From Flavobacteriaceae bacterium (GTDB taxonomy: Bacteria; Bacteroidota; Bacteroidia; Flavobacteriales; Flavobacteriaceae): 55,961 nucleotides of DNA. How positions within the stretch are numbered: the first letter of the stretch is position 1; every line of letters starts with the position of its first letter. Of this stretch, positions 9,382 through 17,192 are shown one piece after another. Location: the NCBI GenBank assembly GCA_018646605.1, contig JABGUL010000025.1:1-55961 (forward strand), given 5' to 3'. The notes under the pieces were generated by a model, which was given only the letters and a program-made list of their open reading frames with translations, did no database searches and was not told where the DNA came from. A program made the position numbers and the translations under genes.

Positions 9382-10340
9382 TTGGATAGTGTTTGTGTTC
9401 TTATGTTATATCGTTTGTTTGATCTTTGGCTACGTAATATAATTTCACCTAAAAAACCTGCAATAAAAAACTGACTTCCAAGTAGCATCAATGTAAGTGC
9501 GATATAAAATTCTGGGCGTTCTGTTATGAGTCTAGCCTGTATGTTAAAAAACAATTTGTCAATACCCAGGTAAACTGTAAAGCCAAATCCAATAAGTAGC
9601 ATTATGGTACCCCATAAACCAAAGAAGTGCATGGGTTGTTTTCCGAAACGGTTTATGAACCAAAGCGTGATGAGATCAAGAAAACCTTTAAAAAAACGAT
9701 CAGCTCCAAATTTAGTATGTCCATATTGTCTAGCTTGGTGTTGTACTACTTGCTCACCAATTTTATTAAAGCCCTCATTTGCAGCAAGTACAGGAATATA
9801 GCGGTGCATCTCTCCATGTACGTCAATGGTTTTAATCACTTCTTTTCGATATGCCTTGAGTCCGCAATTGAAGTCATGAAGATAGATTCCAGATACGCCT
9901 CGAGCTGCCCAATTAAAAAGTTTAGACGGAATGTTTTTAAAAATAATCGAATCGTAACGTTTCTTTTTCCAACCAGAAATTAGATCTAGTTTCTGATCGA
10001 TTAAAGTGTTTATTAAAGAAGGAATTTCTTCTGGGGAGTCTTGAAGATCAGCGTCTAAAGTAACAATAAAGGCACCTTGAGCCATTTCAAATCCTGCGTG
10101 AAGTGCCTGGGATTTTCCATAGTTCCGAACAAATTGAATCCCCTTGACATTTGGATTCTTGGTTGCAAGTGCTGATATAATACTCCACGAGTCGTCCGAA
10201 CTCCCATCATCAACATAAATGACTTCATACGAACGTTTGTCTTTCTCGAAAACATCAGCAATCCATTGGTGTAGTGGACGTAAAGATTCCTCTTCATTTA
10301 ATAAAGGTATAACCAACGAAATTTCAATCGCATTTTGCAT
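9378..10340 (-). CDS. Family 2 glycosyltransferase, dolichyl-phosphate-mannose-synthase-like, membrane anchored
   Basis: A 320-aa polyprenyl-phosphate glycosyltransferase of the DPM1/GtrB/ArnC type. The GT-A fold is shown by VIPLLNEEESL near the N-terminus, YVDDGSSDDSW, and the metal-binding DxD in VTLDADLQDSP. The C-terminus has two membrane helices (HFFGLWGTIMLLIGFGF, then FYIALTLMLLGSQFFIAGF). It should transfer a hexose from a nucleotide sugar to undecaprenyl phosphate on the cytoplasmic face. I chose ATG 10340 (MQNAIEISLVIP): an in-frame ATG at 10403 exists, but it adds 21 residues with no family match and would overlap the DUF4199 gene by 38 nt. It overlaps the phosphohexomutase start by 4 nt. 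The family is firm; the sugar is unknown. Confidence 0.92.
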   Translation of the reverse strand: MQNAIEISLVIPLLNEEESLRPLHQWIADVFEKDKRSYEVIYVDDGSSDDSWSIISALATKNPNVKGIQFVRNYGKSQALHAGFEMAQGAFIVTLDADLQDSPEEIPSLINTLIDQKLDLISGWKKKRYDSIIFKNIPSKLFNWAARGVSGIYLHDFNCGLKAYRKEVIKTIDVHGEMHRYIPVLAANEGFNKIGEQVVQHQARQYGHTKFGADRFFKGFLDLITLWFINRFGKQPMHFFGLWGTIMLLIGFGFTVYLGIDKLFFNIQARLITERPEFYIALTLMLLGSQFFIAGFLGEIILRSQRSNKRYNIRTQTLSK

Positions 10341-10365
10341 AGGTAGCAAAACTACGAAATTTGAC

Positions 10366-10890
10366 TTATTCCGGTCTTGATTTCTTGACGATAAGTCCTC
10401 CAATTAATGAGATGATGAATCCTAGGAAAAGAGCGCCAATTATTTGAACAGCAGAACTAATCAGTGGGGTTGCCATTTTTTCAGACATTCCGCGTGCCAT
10501 GTCAATTTGATCTTTTGTTAATTCAGGGTTGTCTGCACGCATTTTTTCAAATGCAAAGTCAATTGTTTTTTCTATCGTATCCGGATCTAATACATTTGTT
10601 AAAATTAAAGAGTATACCGTTCCAATAAGTGCGGAAATTAAAGAGATACCCAAACCAATTTTCAAGGCTTCAGATAAAGAAATAAATCCTTCATTTTGTT
10701 TTTTGAACTGAATAAAAGCATAGATTAAAACACCAACCATGATTACTATGGATATAATTCCAACAGCAGGTGGTTGCTGATAATGCATATCCAAAAAGAA
10801 GAGCATAAGCTGAAAAACAACAGAAATACCTCCGAGGATTAGTCCATAAGTTATCATTGTCGTTTTAAGTGACCCTTGTTGATTTTCCAT
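10366..10890 (-). CDS. DUF4199 family membrane protein
   Basis: A 174-aa protein with four predicted membrane helices (about residues 10-32, 40-62, 76-100 and 145-168). A hydrophilic, charged loop between helices 3 and 4 has the DPDTIEKTIDFAFEKM pattern typical of DUF4199. The family is common in Bacteroidota and has no known function; members often lie just upstream of a DPM1-like glycosyltransferase, as here (26 nt gap). It may be part of the same lipid-linked sugar unit, but this is inference from position only. Confidence 0.85.
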   Translation of the reverse strand: MENQQGSLKTTMITYGLILGGISVVFQLMLFFLDMHYQQPPAVGIISIVIMVGVLIYAFIQFKKQNEGFISLSEALKIGLGISLISALIGTVYSLILTNVLDPDTIEKTIDFAFEKMRADNPELTKDQIDMARGMSEKMATPLISSAVQIIGALFLGFIISLIGGLIVKKSRPE

Positions 10891-10971
10891 ATTTATTGTT
10901 TTAAGGTTAAATTTATTTGTAGCAAATTAAAAAAAAATGGGAGAGTTAGAGTGCATTTTAAAAAATAAAAT

Positions 10972-10979
10972 TAAATTTG
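10972..10979 (+). promoter_or_regulatory. Bacteroidota -7 box upstream of rpmE2
   Basis: TAAATTTG matches the Bacteroidota -7 consensus TAnnTTTG. It ends 17 nt before the ATG of rpmE2. No clear TTG -33 element is seen at the usual distance. Confidence 0.55.
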
Positions 10980-10996
10980 CACTCGATTAAAAAATT

Positions 10997-11257
10997 ATGA
11001 AAGCAGAAATTCATCCTGATAATTATCGTTTAGTGGCATTCAAAGATATGTCCAATGACGATGTGTTTATAACAAAGTCAACAGTTAATGCTAAGGAGAC
11101 AATTGATTTTGATGGAGTTGAATACCCTTTAGTTAAATTAGAAATTTCTAGAACTTCTCACCCTTTCTATACAGGTAAATCTAAATTAGTAGACACCGCT
11201 GGACGAATCGATAAGTTTAAAACCAAATACGCAAAATTTAAGAAAGAAGAGGAATAG
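10997..11257 (+). CDS. rpmE2: 50S ribosomal protein L31 type B
   Basis: An 86-aa ribosomal protein of the large subunit. It has the type B pattern: [19 protein letters not shown] at the N-terminus, the central insertion, [21 protein letters not shown] near the end, and no cysteine at all. It is therefore the zinc-independent (C-minus) form. In many bacteria the C-minus form is induced by zinc starvation as a second copy; in Bacteroidota it is commonly the only L31. The gene stands alone between a -7 box at 10972 and a strong terminator at 11277. No Zur-box-like palindrome was noticed in its short leader, which suggests constitutive use. Confidence 0.97.
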   Translation: MKAEIHPDNYRLVAFKDMSNDDVFITKSTVNAKETIDFDGVEYPLVKLEISRTSHPFYTGKSKLVDTAGRIDKFKTKYAKFKKEEE

Positions 11258-11276
11258 TCTTTTTTGCACGATATTT

Positions 11277-11299
11277 AAAAGCCGTTTTTAACGGCTTTT
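11277..11299. terminator. Bidirectional intrinsic terminator between rpmE2 and the peptide-binding lipoprotein gene
   Basis: AAAAGCCGTT (11277-11286) pairs perfectly with AACGGCTTTT (11290-11299) over a 3-nt TTT loop, followed by T residues. It ends rpmE2 on the plus strand. The A-run on the left arm gives a T tract on the other strand, so it can also stop the convergent gene whose stop is at 11308. Confidence 0.85.
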
Positions 11300-11307
11300 T
11301 TTATACC

Positions 11308-12903
11308 CTATTTTTTAGAAATCGTCTTAAGTACCAACAAATTGATTGGGTTGATTTCCATGCCTTCTACATTTTTTTGTACAAATCGAATAACTTGATC
11401 ATAATACAAAGGGATGATGGGGTGTTCTGAATTTGCTAGCGAATCCATTTGACGGTATCTTTTGACACGAAGGGAGTCGGTCAATGTGCTAAGTGCTTCT
11501 TCATAGAGTGTATCATACTCTTTGTTTTTGAAATGGGTATAGTTGGGTCCATTGGGGGAGAAGTTTTTGCTGTAAAATAGAGAAAGATAATTTTCTGCGT
11601 CTGGATAATCTGCAATCCAACTGGCTCTAAATAACTCTAATTTCCCGGAGGATTTAGCTTGTCTTAGACTTGCTGTAGGTAATACTTCAACTTTTATATC
11701 AATTCCAATTTTCTGAAGTTCTCTTTGTAAATATTCACACAGGTCAAGGTAGTTAGCGTCAGTGGTTAAAGTAAGTATTGGTTTTTCACCCCCTTCTTCA
11801 ATGTATTTTGCAACTAAATTCCGTGCTTTTTCAACATCATAGGGAAAGGGAATGCCGCTAGTACCTTTTAGTCCTTTGGGTATAAACCCTTGGTTGGCTG
11901 GGTAACCAATGTTATTTCTTAAATAAGCAATCATCAGATTACGATCAAAACCTAAATTGATAGCTTCTCTTATTTTTTTAGATTGAATAGCAGGATTGGA
12001 AGCATTGAGGTAAAATCCTATGTACTCCGTATTTAGATATGGACCTTTGAGCATGTTTAGGCGCTCTTTGTATTTCGATTGTAATGCTCCAGTAGGAGTG
12101 AGTAATTCGTCTTTATAAGACGCATCTAGAGAATTGATAAAATCTAATTTTCCTTGTAGAAAAAGCATAAATTCACTTTGAATGTCTGGAATAAATTGAA
12201 TAGAAACAGCTTCCAAGTAGGGAAGTTTTCGACCTTTTACATCTTTTTCAAAATAACGTGTATTTTTTCTTAAAACTAGTTTTACGTTTTCATCCCATCG
12301 TTTAAAATAAAAAGGCCCTGTTCCAATGGGATTACTTCTAAAGCTAGAGCCATAGTAGGAAATGACTTCATGGGGAACTACGGCACAATACCGCATGGAC
12401 AATAGACCTAAAAAGGCTGGGAATGGCGTTTTTAGCTGAATTGTAAAGGTGTGTTGGTCATTTGCTTTATATGATTCTACTTGTTGTAATACCCACCCTC
12501 CGGGAGAAGCAACTTTGGGATCTTTCAAGCGATCAAAGCTATAAACAAAATCAGAGGCCACCACTGCTCGTGTTTGATTTTCTCCAAAGAGTGGAGAACT
12601 GTGAAAAAACACATCTTTTCTTAAGGAAAATTGATACGTCAAGCCGTCAGGGCTTATGGTCCATGCTTTCGCAATCTCGGGTTGAATAGTTAGATTTTTA
12701 TCAAGTTGTACAAGTCCGTTAAACAGTTGGTTTATGGGCCAAATATTCTGAGGATTTCTAGCAAATGCAGGGTCGAGAGAAGTTACATTCCTGTATTCAT
12801 TGTAGCGAAAAATAGCATTTTCATTTACTTTATCACTTTGCGTACAACTATAAAAAAGTATTGTTAAGTAAATAAAATGAAGAATTAATCGCCTTTTTTG
12901 CAT
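11308..12903 (-). CDS. Extracellular solute-binding lipoprotein, family 5 (oligopeptide type)
   Basis: A 531-aa periplasmic or surface lipoprotein of the OppA/DppA/SBP_5 family. A lipoprotein signal peptide ends in LFYSC with Cys20 as lipidation site. The mature protein shows the family pattern: YNEYRNVTSLDPAFARNP, then AWTISPDGLTYQFSLRKDVFFH, then GTGPFYFKRWDENVKLVL, and the C-terminal lobe with IADYPDAENYLSLFYS. It binds a peptide or similar ligand for an ABC importer, but no permease or ATPase gene is adjacent, so it may serve a transporter encoded elsewhere. It is transcribed towards rpmE2 and shares its terminator. A -7 box lies at 12929-12936. Confidence 0.9.
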   Translation of the reverse strand: MQKRRLILHFIYLTILFYSCTQSDKVNENAIFRYNEYRNVTSLDPAFARNPQNIWPINQLFNGLVQLDKNLTIQPEIAKAWTISPDGLTYQFSLRKDVFFHSSPLFGENQTRAVVASDFVYSFDRLKDPKVASPGGWVLQQVESYKANDQHTFTIQLKTPFPAFLGLLSMRYCAVVPHEVISYYGSSFRSNPIGTGPFYFKRWDENVKLVLRKNTRYFEKDVKGRKLPYLEAVSIQFIPDIQSEFMLFLQGKLDFINSLDASYKDELLTPTGALQSKYKERLNMLKGPYLNTEYIGFYLNASNPAIQSKKIREAINLGFDRNLMIAYLRNNIGYPANQGFIPKGLKGTSGIPFPYDVEKARNLVAKYIEEGGEKPILTLTTDANYLDLCEYLQRELQKIGIDIKVEVLPTASLRQAKSSGKLELFRASWIADYPDAENYLSLFYSKNFSPNGPNYTHFKNKEYDTLYEEALSTLTDSLRVKRYRQMDSLANSEHPIIPLYYDQVIRFVQKNVEGMEINPINLLVLKTISKK

Positions 12904-12928
12904 GAATAATTTGTTGGTATATTTACAT

Positions 12929-12936
12929 CAAAATTA
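12929..12936 (-). promoter_or_regulatory. Candidate -7 box for the peptide-binding lipoprotein gene
   Basis: On the minus strand the bases read TAATTTTG, a full match to TAnnTTTG, 26 nt upstream of the ATG at 12903. No -33 TTG at standard spacing was found, so support is moderate. Confidence 0.4.
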
Positions 12937-12951
12937 CAGCTAATAATTTTC

Positions 12952-14304
12952 ATGGAAACTATTCTTGAACCACATATAAAGCATGACCAATCAATACCCC
13001 GTGTTGCTTTTCATACTTTAGGGTGTAAGTTAAATTTTTCTGAGTCTGCAACTATCGCCCGCGATTTTGATGATAAAAACTACAAGCGTGTTGATTTTAA
13101 TAGTCCTGCAGAGGTTTATGTTATAAATACTTGCTCTGTCACAGAAAACGCTGACAAACGATTAAAGGGGTTGGTTCAAAAAGCGTTGTCCCATAATCCA
13201 AAAGGATTTGTCGCTGCAATTGGATGTTATGCACAGTTACAGCCTGAAGAGATTTCAAAATTGGATGGAGTTGATTTGGTTTTGGGGGCTACAGAAAAAT
13301 TTAATTTGATCGAGTATGTGAATGATCTTTCAAAAAATAAGCAAACTGAAATCCATTCCTGTGAAATTGAGACGGCAAATTTCTACAAGAGTAGTTATTC
13401 CACAAGCGATAGAACTCGAGCTTTTTTAAAGGTTCAGGATGGGTGTGATTATAAGTGTACCTACTGCACAATTCCACAAGCAAGAGGTGTTTCTCGGAGT
13501 GATACGTTAGAAAATATTATTAATAATGTTAAAAAAATAGGTGATTCCGGACTTCGGGAGATTGTATTAACAGGCGTAAATATTGGTGATTATGGTAAAG
13601 GAGAATTTGGAAATAAAAAGCATCAACATACTTTTTTAGAACTGATTAATGCTATAGATATGGTTAAATCTATTGATCGGATTCGTATATCTTCAATTGA
13701 ACCAAATCTTCTGAATGATGATATAATTGATTTTGTGTCTGGGAGTAATCGGTTTGTGCCTCATTTTCATATCCCACTTCAAAGTGGTAGCGATCGGATC
13801 CTTAAAAGCATGCGTCGAAGGTATCTAACGCCATTATATCTTCAGCGGGTTGCGCGCATAAAAGAAGCAATGCCCAATGCTTGTATTGGAGTAGATGTAA
13901 TTGTAGGTTATCCTGGAGAAACGGAAGAAGATTTTTTAACATCGTATCGTTTTTTAGCTGATTTGGATGTGTCTTACCTTCATGTTTTTACCTATTCCGA
14001 GCGTCCGAATACAGAAGCATTAGAAATAAAAGAAGTTGTTCCCCATGCAGTACGAAATAAGCGAAGTAAAATGTTACGAGCTCTTTCTGTCAAAAAGCGA
14101 AGAGCATTTTATGAGTCTCAGCTTGGTAAGACTTATTCTGTTTTATTTGAAGGAGAGAATAAAAAAGGATATTGTACTGGTTTTACAGAGAATTATGTGA
14201 AAGTAAGAACACCCTGGAATCCAGAACTAGTGAATACCCTTAAGGAGGTAGTATTGGATTCTGTAGACTCTGAAGGATATGTAAGGTTTGAACTTAAAGC
14301 TTGA
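12952..14304 (+). CDS. mtaB: tRNA t6A37 methylthiotransferase MtaB
   Basis: A 450-aa radical-SAM methylthiotransferase that adds a methylthio group at C2 of N6-threonylcarbamoyl-adenosine-37 in tRNA. The N-terminal UPF0004 domain has the three cluster cysteines in LGCKLNFSES, NTCSVTENAD and IGCYAQ. The radical SAM cluster is C165, C169 and C172 in DGCDYKCTYCTIPQARG. The C-terminal TRAM-like domain (about residues 385-450) binds tRNA. Length and the GCKLN form of the first motif favour MtaB over MiaB (GCQMN) and RimO. The last 11 nt overlap the end of the convergent GNAT-like gene. All key cysteines are present. Confidence 0.93.
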   Translation: METILEPHIKHDQSIPRVAFHTLGCKLNFSESATIARDFDDKNYKRVDFNSPAEVYVINTCSVTENADKRLKGLVQKALSHNPKGFVAAIGCYAQLQPEEISKLDGVDLVLGATEKFNLIEYVNDLSKNKQTEIHSCEIETANFYKSSYSTSDRTRAFLKVQDGCDYKCTYCTIPQARGVSRSDTLENIINNVKKIGDSGLREIVLTGVNIGDYGKGEFGNKKHQHTFLELINAIDMVKSIDRIRISSIEPNLLNDDIIDFVSGSNRFVPHFHIPLQSGSDRILKSMRRRYLTPLYLQRVARIKEAMPNACIGVDVIVGYPGETEEDFLTSYRFLADLDVSYLHVFTYSERPNTEALEIKEVVPHAVRNKRSKMLRALSVKKRRAFYESQLGKTYSVLFEGENKKGYCTGFTENYVKVRTPWNPELVNTLKEVVLDSVDSEGYVRFELKA

Positions 14305-14587
14305 TTCCTACTGGAAGTAATTGCTTGTATCTTCTGTTGCGACGAACAAAACTTGCAATTTTAGGAGAAGTAGGGACAACACGAAGATTTTTATCTTCAA
14401 TAAACTCAAGCACTTTAACTATAAATGCCTCTTCAAATTCTTCATTATGAATTTCATCTGGGATGGATAACTTGGTGAGGAAAATTTTCCTTTCTTGTTC
14501 AGAATATTCTATTCGAGCTAAAGTTTGGTCAACTTTTACTTCAAATTGTCGTAGAAACTCATTATTTACCAAAGTCAAGTCAATCAT
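14294..14587 (-). CDS. Small GNAT-like protein (COG2388/YjdJ type)
   Basis: A 97-aa protein that matches, in pattern, the short single-domain N-acetyltransferase-like proteins found in flavobacteria. The order is an N-terminal strand with ARIEYSEQERKIFLTKLSIP, a helix with EEAFIVKVLEFIEDKNLRVVP, and the conserved end SFVRRNRRYKQLLPVGIKL. It would bind acetyl-CoA if functional, but the glycine-rich CoA loop is hard to see, so activity is uncertain. It converges on mtaB with an 11-nt coding overlap. There is no operon partner. The substrate is unknown. Confidence 0.65.
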   Translation of the reverse strand: MIDLTLVNNEFLRQFEVKVDQTLARIEYSEQERKIFLTKLSIPDEIHNEEFEEAFIVKVLEFIEDKNLRVVPTSPKIASFVRRNRRYKQLLPVGIKL

Positions 14588-14706
14588 AATGGGAAGAATT
14601 AGTTAAAATCTAGAGTAATATGATAATTTTGTAATTGTCTTATTAAATTTAAGAGGATCATAAAAGTACTAAAAATTAACATTAAAGCTCGTATAATATT
14701 TTCAAA

Positions 14707-15363
14707 ATGGATGAAATAGATGTTTATTGTATGCCAGGAATGGCAGCTAGCCCCAAAATTTTTGAGTTTATTAGTTTGCCGAAGCCATTTAGAATACATC
14801 TTTTAAGTTGGATTCCTCCCGATAAGGAAGAATCGCTAAGTAGCTATGCTAAAAGGATGTGTGAACGTATTACTTCGGAAAATCCAATATTGTTAGGAGT
14901 TTCTTTTGGGGGCGTTTTGGTTCAAGAAATAGCAAAGCATATACCGGTTCAAAAAGTAATAATTGTTTCAAGCATCAAAACGAATGAAGAGCTCCCTTTA
15001 CCAATGAAAATGGCTAGAACTACCAACGCACATAAACTTTTACCAACGCAATGGATTAATAATTTGGATGCTTTAGCGCTTTTTGCTTTTGGAAAAGGTA
15101 TAAAAAAACGATTGGAGTTATATCAAAAGTATTTATCAGAGCGTAATCCCGACTACCTTAACTGGTCCATCAATGCTTTAGTGAACTGGGACCAAGTAGA
15201 AGTGCCTACTTCTGTTGTTCATATTCATGGTGAAAAAGACACTGTTTTTCCTATCAAATATTTGTCTAATCCCTACATCAGAATAAAGGGAGGACATGCT
15301 GCAATAATGACACAGGCACAATGGTTTAATTCAGAGCTCCCAGATATCATACTTAAAAAATGA
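14707..15363 (+). CDS. Alpha/beta hydrolase fold protein
   Basis: A 218-aa cytoplasmic alpha/beta hydrolase. The nucleophile elbow is GVSFGG with Ser66, the acid is the Asp in HGEKDTVFP (about residue 178), and the histidine is in KGGHAAIM (about 198). The full catalytic triad is therefore present in the right order. The lid region is small, and a PGMAASPKIF oxyanion-type segment sits near the start. There is no signal peptide. It precedes the lytic transglycosylase gene by 34 nt on the same strand, so co-transcription is likely. The substrate cannot be named; short esters or thioesters are possible. Confidence 0.85.
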   Translation: MDEIDVYCMPGMAASPKIFEFISLPKPFRIHLLSWIPPDKEESLSSYAKRMCERITSENPILLGVSFGGVLVQEIAKHIPVQKVIIVSSIKTNEELPLPMKMARTTNAHKLLPTQWINNLDALALFAFGKGIKKRLELYQKYLSERNPDYLNWSINALVNWDQVEVPTSVVHIHGEKDTVFPIKYLSNPYIRIKGGHAAIMTQAQWFNSELPDIILKK

Positions 15364-15397
15364 TTAAATTCGAGTATTCAATTAAAAGCCAAGTTTT

Positions 15398-16312
15398 ATG
15401 AAATTTAGAAATTTGTTATTATTCACCATCACTCTTTTATTGGTGCTGGTCAGTGCAAATGAAATAACTCCAGAATTAATAACAGCTTTTAAAGTAGATA
15501 GAGAAGGAGAATCGTATAAGGTTTATGCGCTTAGACTTCCTGAATCTATTCATTTTGCTGGAGAAAAAACCCCTTTAGATGCTCCCGATATCCAGGAGCG
15601 TTTAGATAAGGAATTACTCGTCAATACCTATTGGCAATCAAACATGATGCTTTTATTAAAACGAGCAAATAAGTATTTTCCTTTAATTGAAGAAATCCTT
15701 GAAGAAGAGGGTATTCCTTCTGATTTTAAATATTTAGCCGTAATTGAAAGTGGTCTAGAAAATGTAAGATCTCCAAAAGGTGCAAAAGGATTTTGGCAAT
15801 TGATGCCAGCAACCGCAAAAGAATATGGTCTTGAGGTAAATACAAATGTTGACGAGCGATACCATATTGAAAAAGCAACCCGAGTAGCATGTAAATATCT
15901 CAAAAAAGCAAAAAATCGTTTTGGTTCTTGGACGCTAGCCGCGGCTTCGTATAATAGAGGAATGTACGGAACTAATCGTTTATTGGATAGGCAGTTGGTT
16001 GATAGTTATTATGACCTATTGTTAAATTCCGAGACAGGCAGATATGTGTTTAGGATATTAGCAGTAAAAGAAATCATGGCAAACCCAGAGCGTTACGGCT
16101 TTGTTTTTAATAGTGAAGATCTTTACAATCCTATTCCGGTCAAAAAAATTGGTTTGGATACAGCAATTGCCAATCTAGCTGAATTTGCTAAGGAAAAGGA
16201 AATAAACTATAAAATTTTAAAAATACATAATCCTTGGTTGATTGAAAATCACTTAAATAACAAATCGAGAAAATATTACGAGATATCCATCCCTGAGGCA
16301 GGACATTACTAA
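15398..16312 (+). CDS. Lytic murein transglycosylase, SLT/MltD-type domain
   Basis: A 304-aa exported peptidoglycan lytic transglycosylase that cleaves the MurNAc-GlcNAc bond to give a 1,6-anhydro end. A signal peptide covers about residues 1-21. The SLT domain (about residues 100-240) has the catalytic Glu117 in LAVIESGLE, followed by SPKGAKGFWQLMPATAKEYGL and the AAASYNRGM motif. It resembles MltD but has no C-terminal LysM repeats; after the SLT domain only about 60 residues remain. It follows the alpha/beta hydrolase gene closely. Its stop overlaps the stop of the convergent TPR gene by 4 nt (CTAA). Confidence 0.9.
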   Translation: MKFRNLLLFTITLLLVLVSANEITPELITAFKVDREGESYKVYALRLPESIHFAGEKTPLDAPDIQERLDKELLVNTYWQSNMMLLLKRANKYFPLIEEILEEEGIPSDFKYLAVIESGLENVRSPKGAKGFWQLMPATAKEYGLEVNTNVDERYHIEKATRVACKYLKKAKNRFGSWTLAAASYNRGMYGTNRLLDRQLVDSYYDLLLNSETGRYVFRILAVKEIMANPERYGFVFNSEDLYNPIPVKKIGLDTAIANLAEFAKEKEINYKILKIHNPWLIENHLNNKSRKYYEISIPEAGHY

Positions 16313-16824
16313 ATTTTTTTCATTTGTTGCTGCATCATTTTCATTTGACCTGTCAGCATTCCATGTTTATCTAATTTTTTGGCTTCAGAGAGTAACTGTT
16401 GTGCCTCCCTTTTTCTTCTCTTTTGTAAATAAATTCCTGCAAGACTCATTTTTGCCATTGCCAGGTCATGGTTCATGGAAAGGCCTAGTTTAAGAGCTGC
16501 TTTAAAATATTTTTCAGCTTGAGTTAGATTTTTTTGAGATTGAATGATTCCCATCAAGTAGTTGTAGTACCCTTGTTGCTTTTGTACTAAATTTCTTTTA
16601 ACATTAGGAATACGAAGGAGCCACTTTTCAGTTCCATCAAAATCTTGTTTTCTTAAACGAAGGAAGGAAAGAAAGATAAGTTCGTTTTTAAAATACAATA
16701 ATATAAACATTCCAGCTAATAAAATGAGCAAGATGCCATTGCCAATATAGTCATCTACAATTTGATAAACTCCATAACTTAGGGTTAAGGCAGCTAGAAT
16801 AATTTTAATTACTTTTGGAAACAT
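16309..16824 (-). CDS. Membrane protein with TPR-like repeats
   Basis: A 171-aa protein counted from ATG 16824. Reading on to 16842 would need a TTG start and only adds MKKIKI. Two membrane helices lie at the N-terminus (about residues 5-25 and 28-46). The rest is helical with a TPR-like pair: YYNYLMGIIQSQKNLTQAEKYFKAAL and AMAKMSLAGIYLQKRRKREAQQLL. Such proteins with two helices and short TPRs are frequent in Flavobacteriia, with no assigned role; scaffolding at the membrane is a guess. It ends tail-to-tail with the transglycosylase gene (4-nt overlap) and is divergent from rpmH. Confidence 0.7.
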   Translation of the reverse strand: MFPKVIKIILAALTLSYGVYQIVDDYIGNGILLILLAGMFILLYFKNELIFLSFLRLRKQDFDGTEKWLLRIPNVKRNLVQKQQGYYNYLMGIIQSQKNLTQAEKYFKAALKLGLSMNHDLAMAKMSLAGIYLQKRRKREAQQLLSEAKKLDKHGMLTGQMKMMQQQMKKI

Positions 16825-16881
16825 GATTTTGATTTTTTTCAAAGGTAAAAAAAAATCATCCTTGAAATGTTTAATATCCTA

Positions 16882-16912
16882 TTTGAAAGACAAAAAACTT
16901 ATTGTATATTTG
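16882..16912 (+). promoter_or_regulatory. Promoter of rpmH (TTTG, 19 nt, TATATTTG)
   Basis: A TTTG -33 element (16882-16885) and a perfect -7 box TATATTTG (16905-16912) are separated by 19 nt, the Bacteroidota arrangement. The leader to the rpmH ATG is about 35 nt. Confidence 0.75.
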
Positions 16913-16951
16913 CCCGACTTTTAAGGAAAAAAGTATCCTGAGAAAAATATT

Positions 16952-17110
16952 ATGAAAAGAACATTTCAACCCTCCAAAAGAAAAAGAAGAAATAAACATG
17001 GTTTCCGTGAACGCATGGCCTCTGCAAATGGGCGCAAGGTTTTAGCGGCTCGAAGAGCGAAAGGAAGGAAAAAGATTTCTGTTTCATCTGAACCACGTCA
17101 CAAAAAATAA
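16952..17110 (+). CDS. rpmH: 50S ribosomal protein L34
   Basis: A 52-aa, strongly basic ribosomal protein of the large subunit. It reads [20 protein letters not shown], then [21 protein letters not shown], then a short C-terminal extension ending in EPRHKK. The N-terminal motif and the [14 protein letters not shown] core are the L34 signature. The gene lies between its own promoter at 16882-16912 and a strong terminator at 17131. In many bacteria rpmH sits beside rnpA and dnaA; here it is instead followed by carB, so it is outside the classic origin cluster. Confidence 0.97.
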   Translation: MKRTFQPSKRKRRNKHGFRERMASANGRKVLAARRAKGRKKISVSSEPRHKK

Positions 17111-17130
17111 TGTTGTATTATAATCATTTT

Positions 17131-17162
17131 AAAGGTGTTACTTTTTTTAAAGTAACACCTTT
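17131..17162 (+). terminator. Intrinsic terminator after rpmH
   Basis: A perfect 14-bp stem, AAAGGTGTTACTTT (17131-17144) with AAAGTAACACCTTT (17149-17162), a TTTT loop and a following T run. It separates rpmH from carB, which starts 31 nt later. Confidence 0.9.
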
Positions 17163-17192
17163 TTTTTATATTCATAATCTATATTTAATACG

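Noticed and set aside
9627-9983. 118-codon open frame on the plus strand inside the glycosyltransferase gene
   Set aside because: It is antisense to a clear GT2 gene, has no family pattern and no promoter or start context.
10341-10403. Upstream ATG that lengthens the glycosyltransferase by 21 residues
   Set aside because: The extra residues do not match the family and the frame would overlap the DUF4199 gene.
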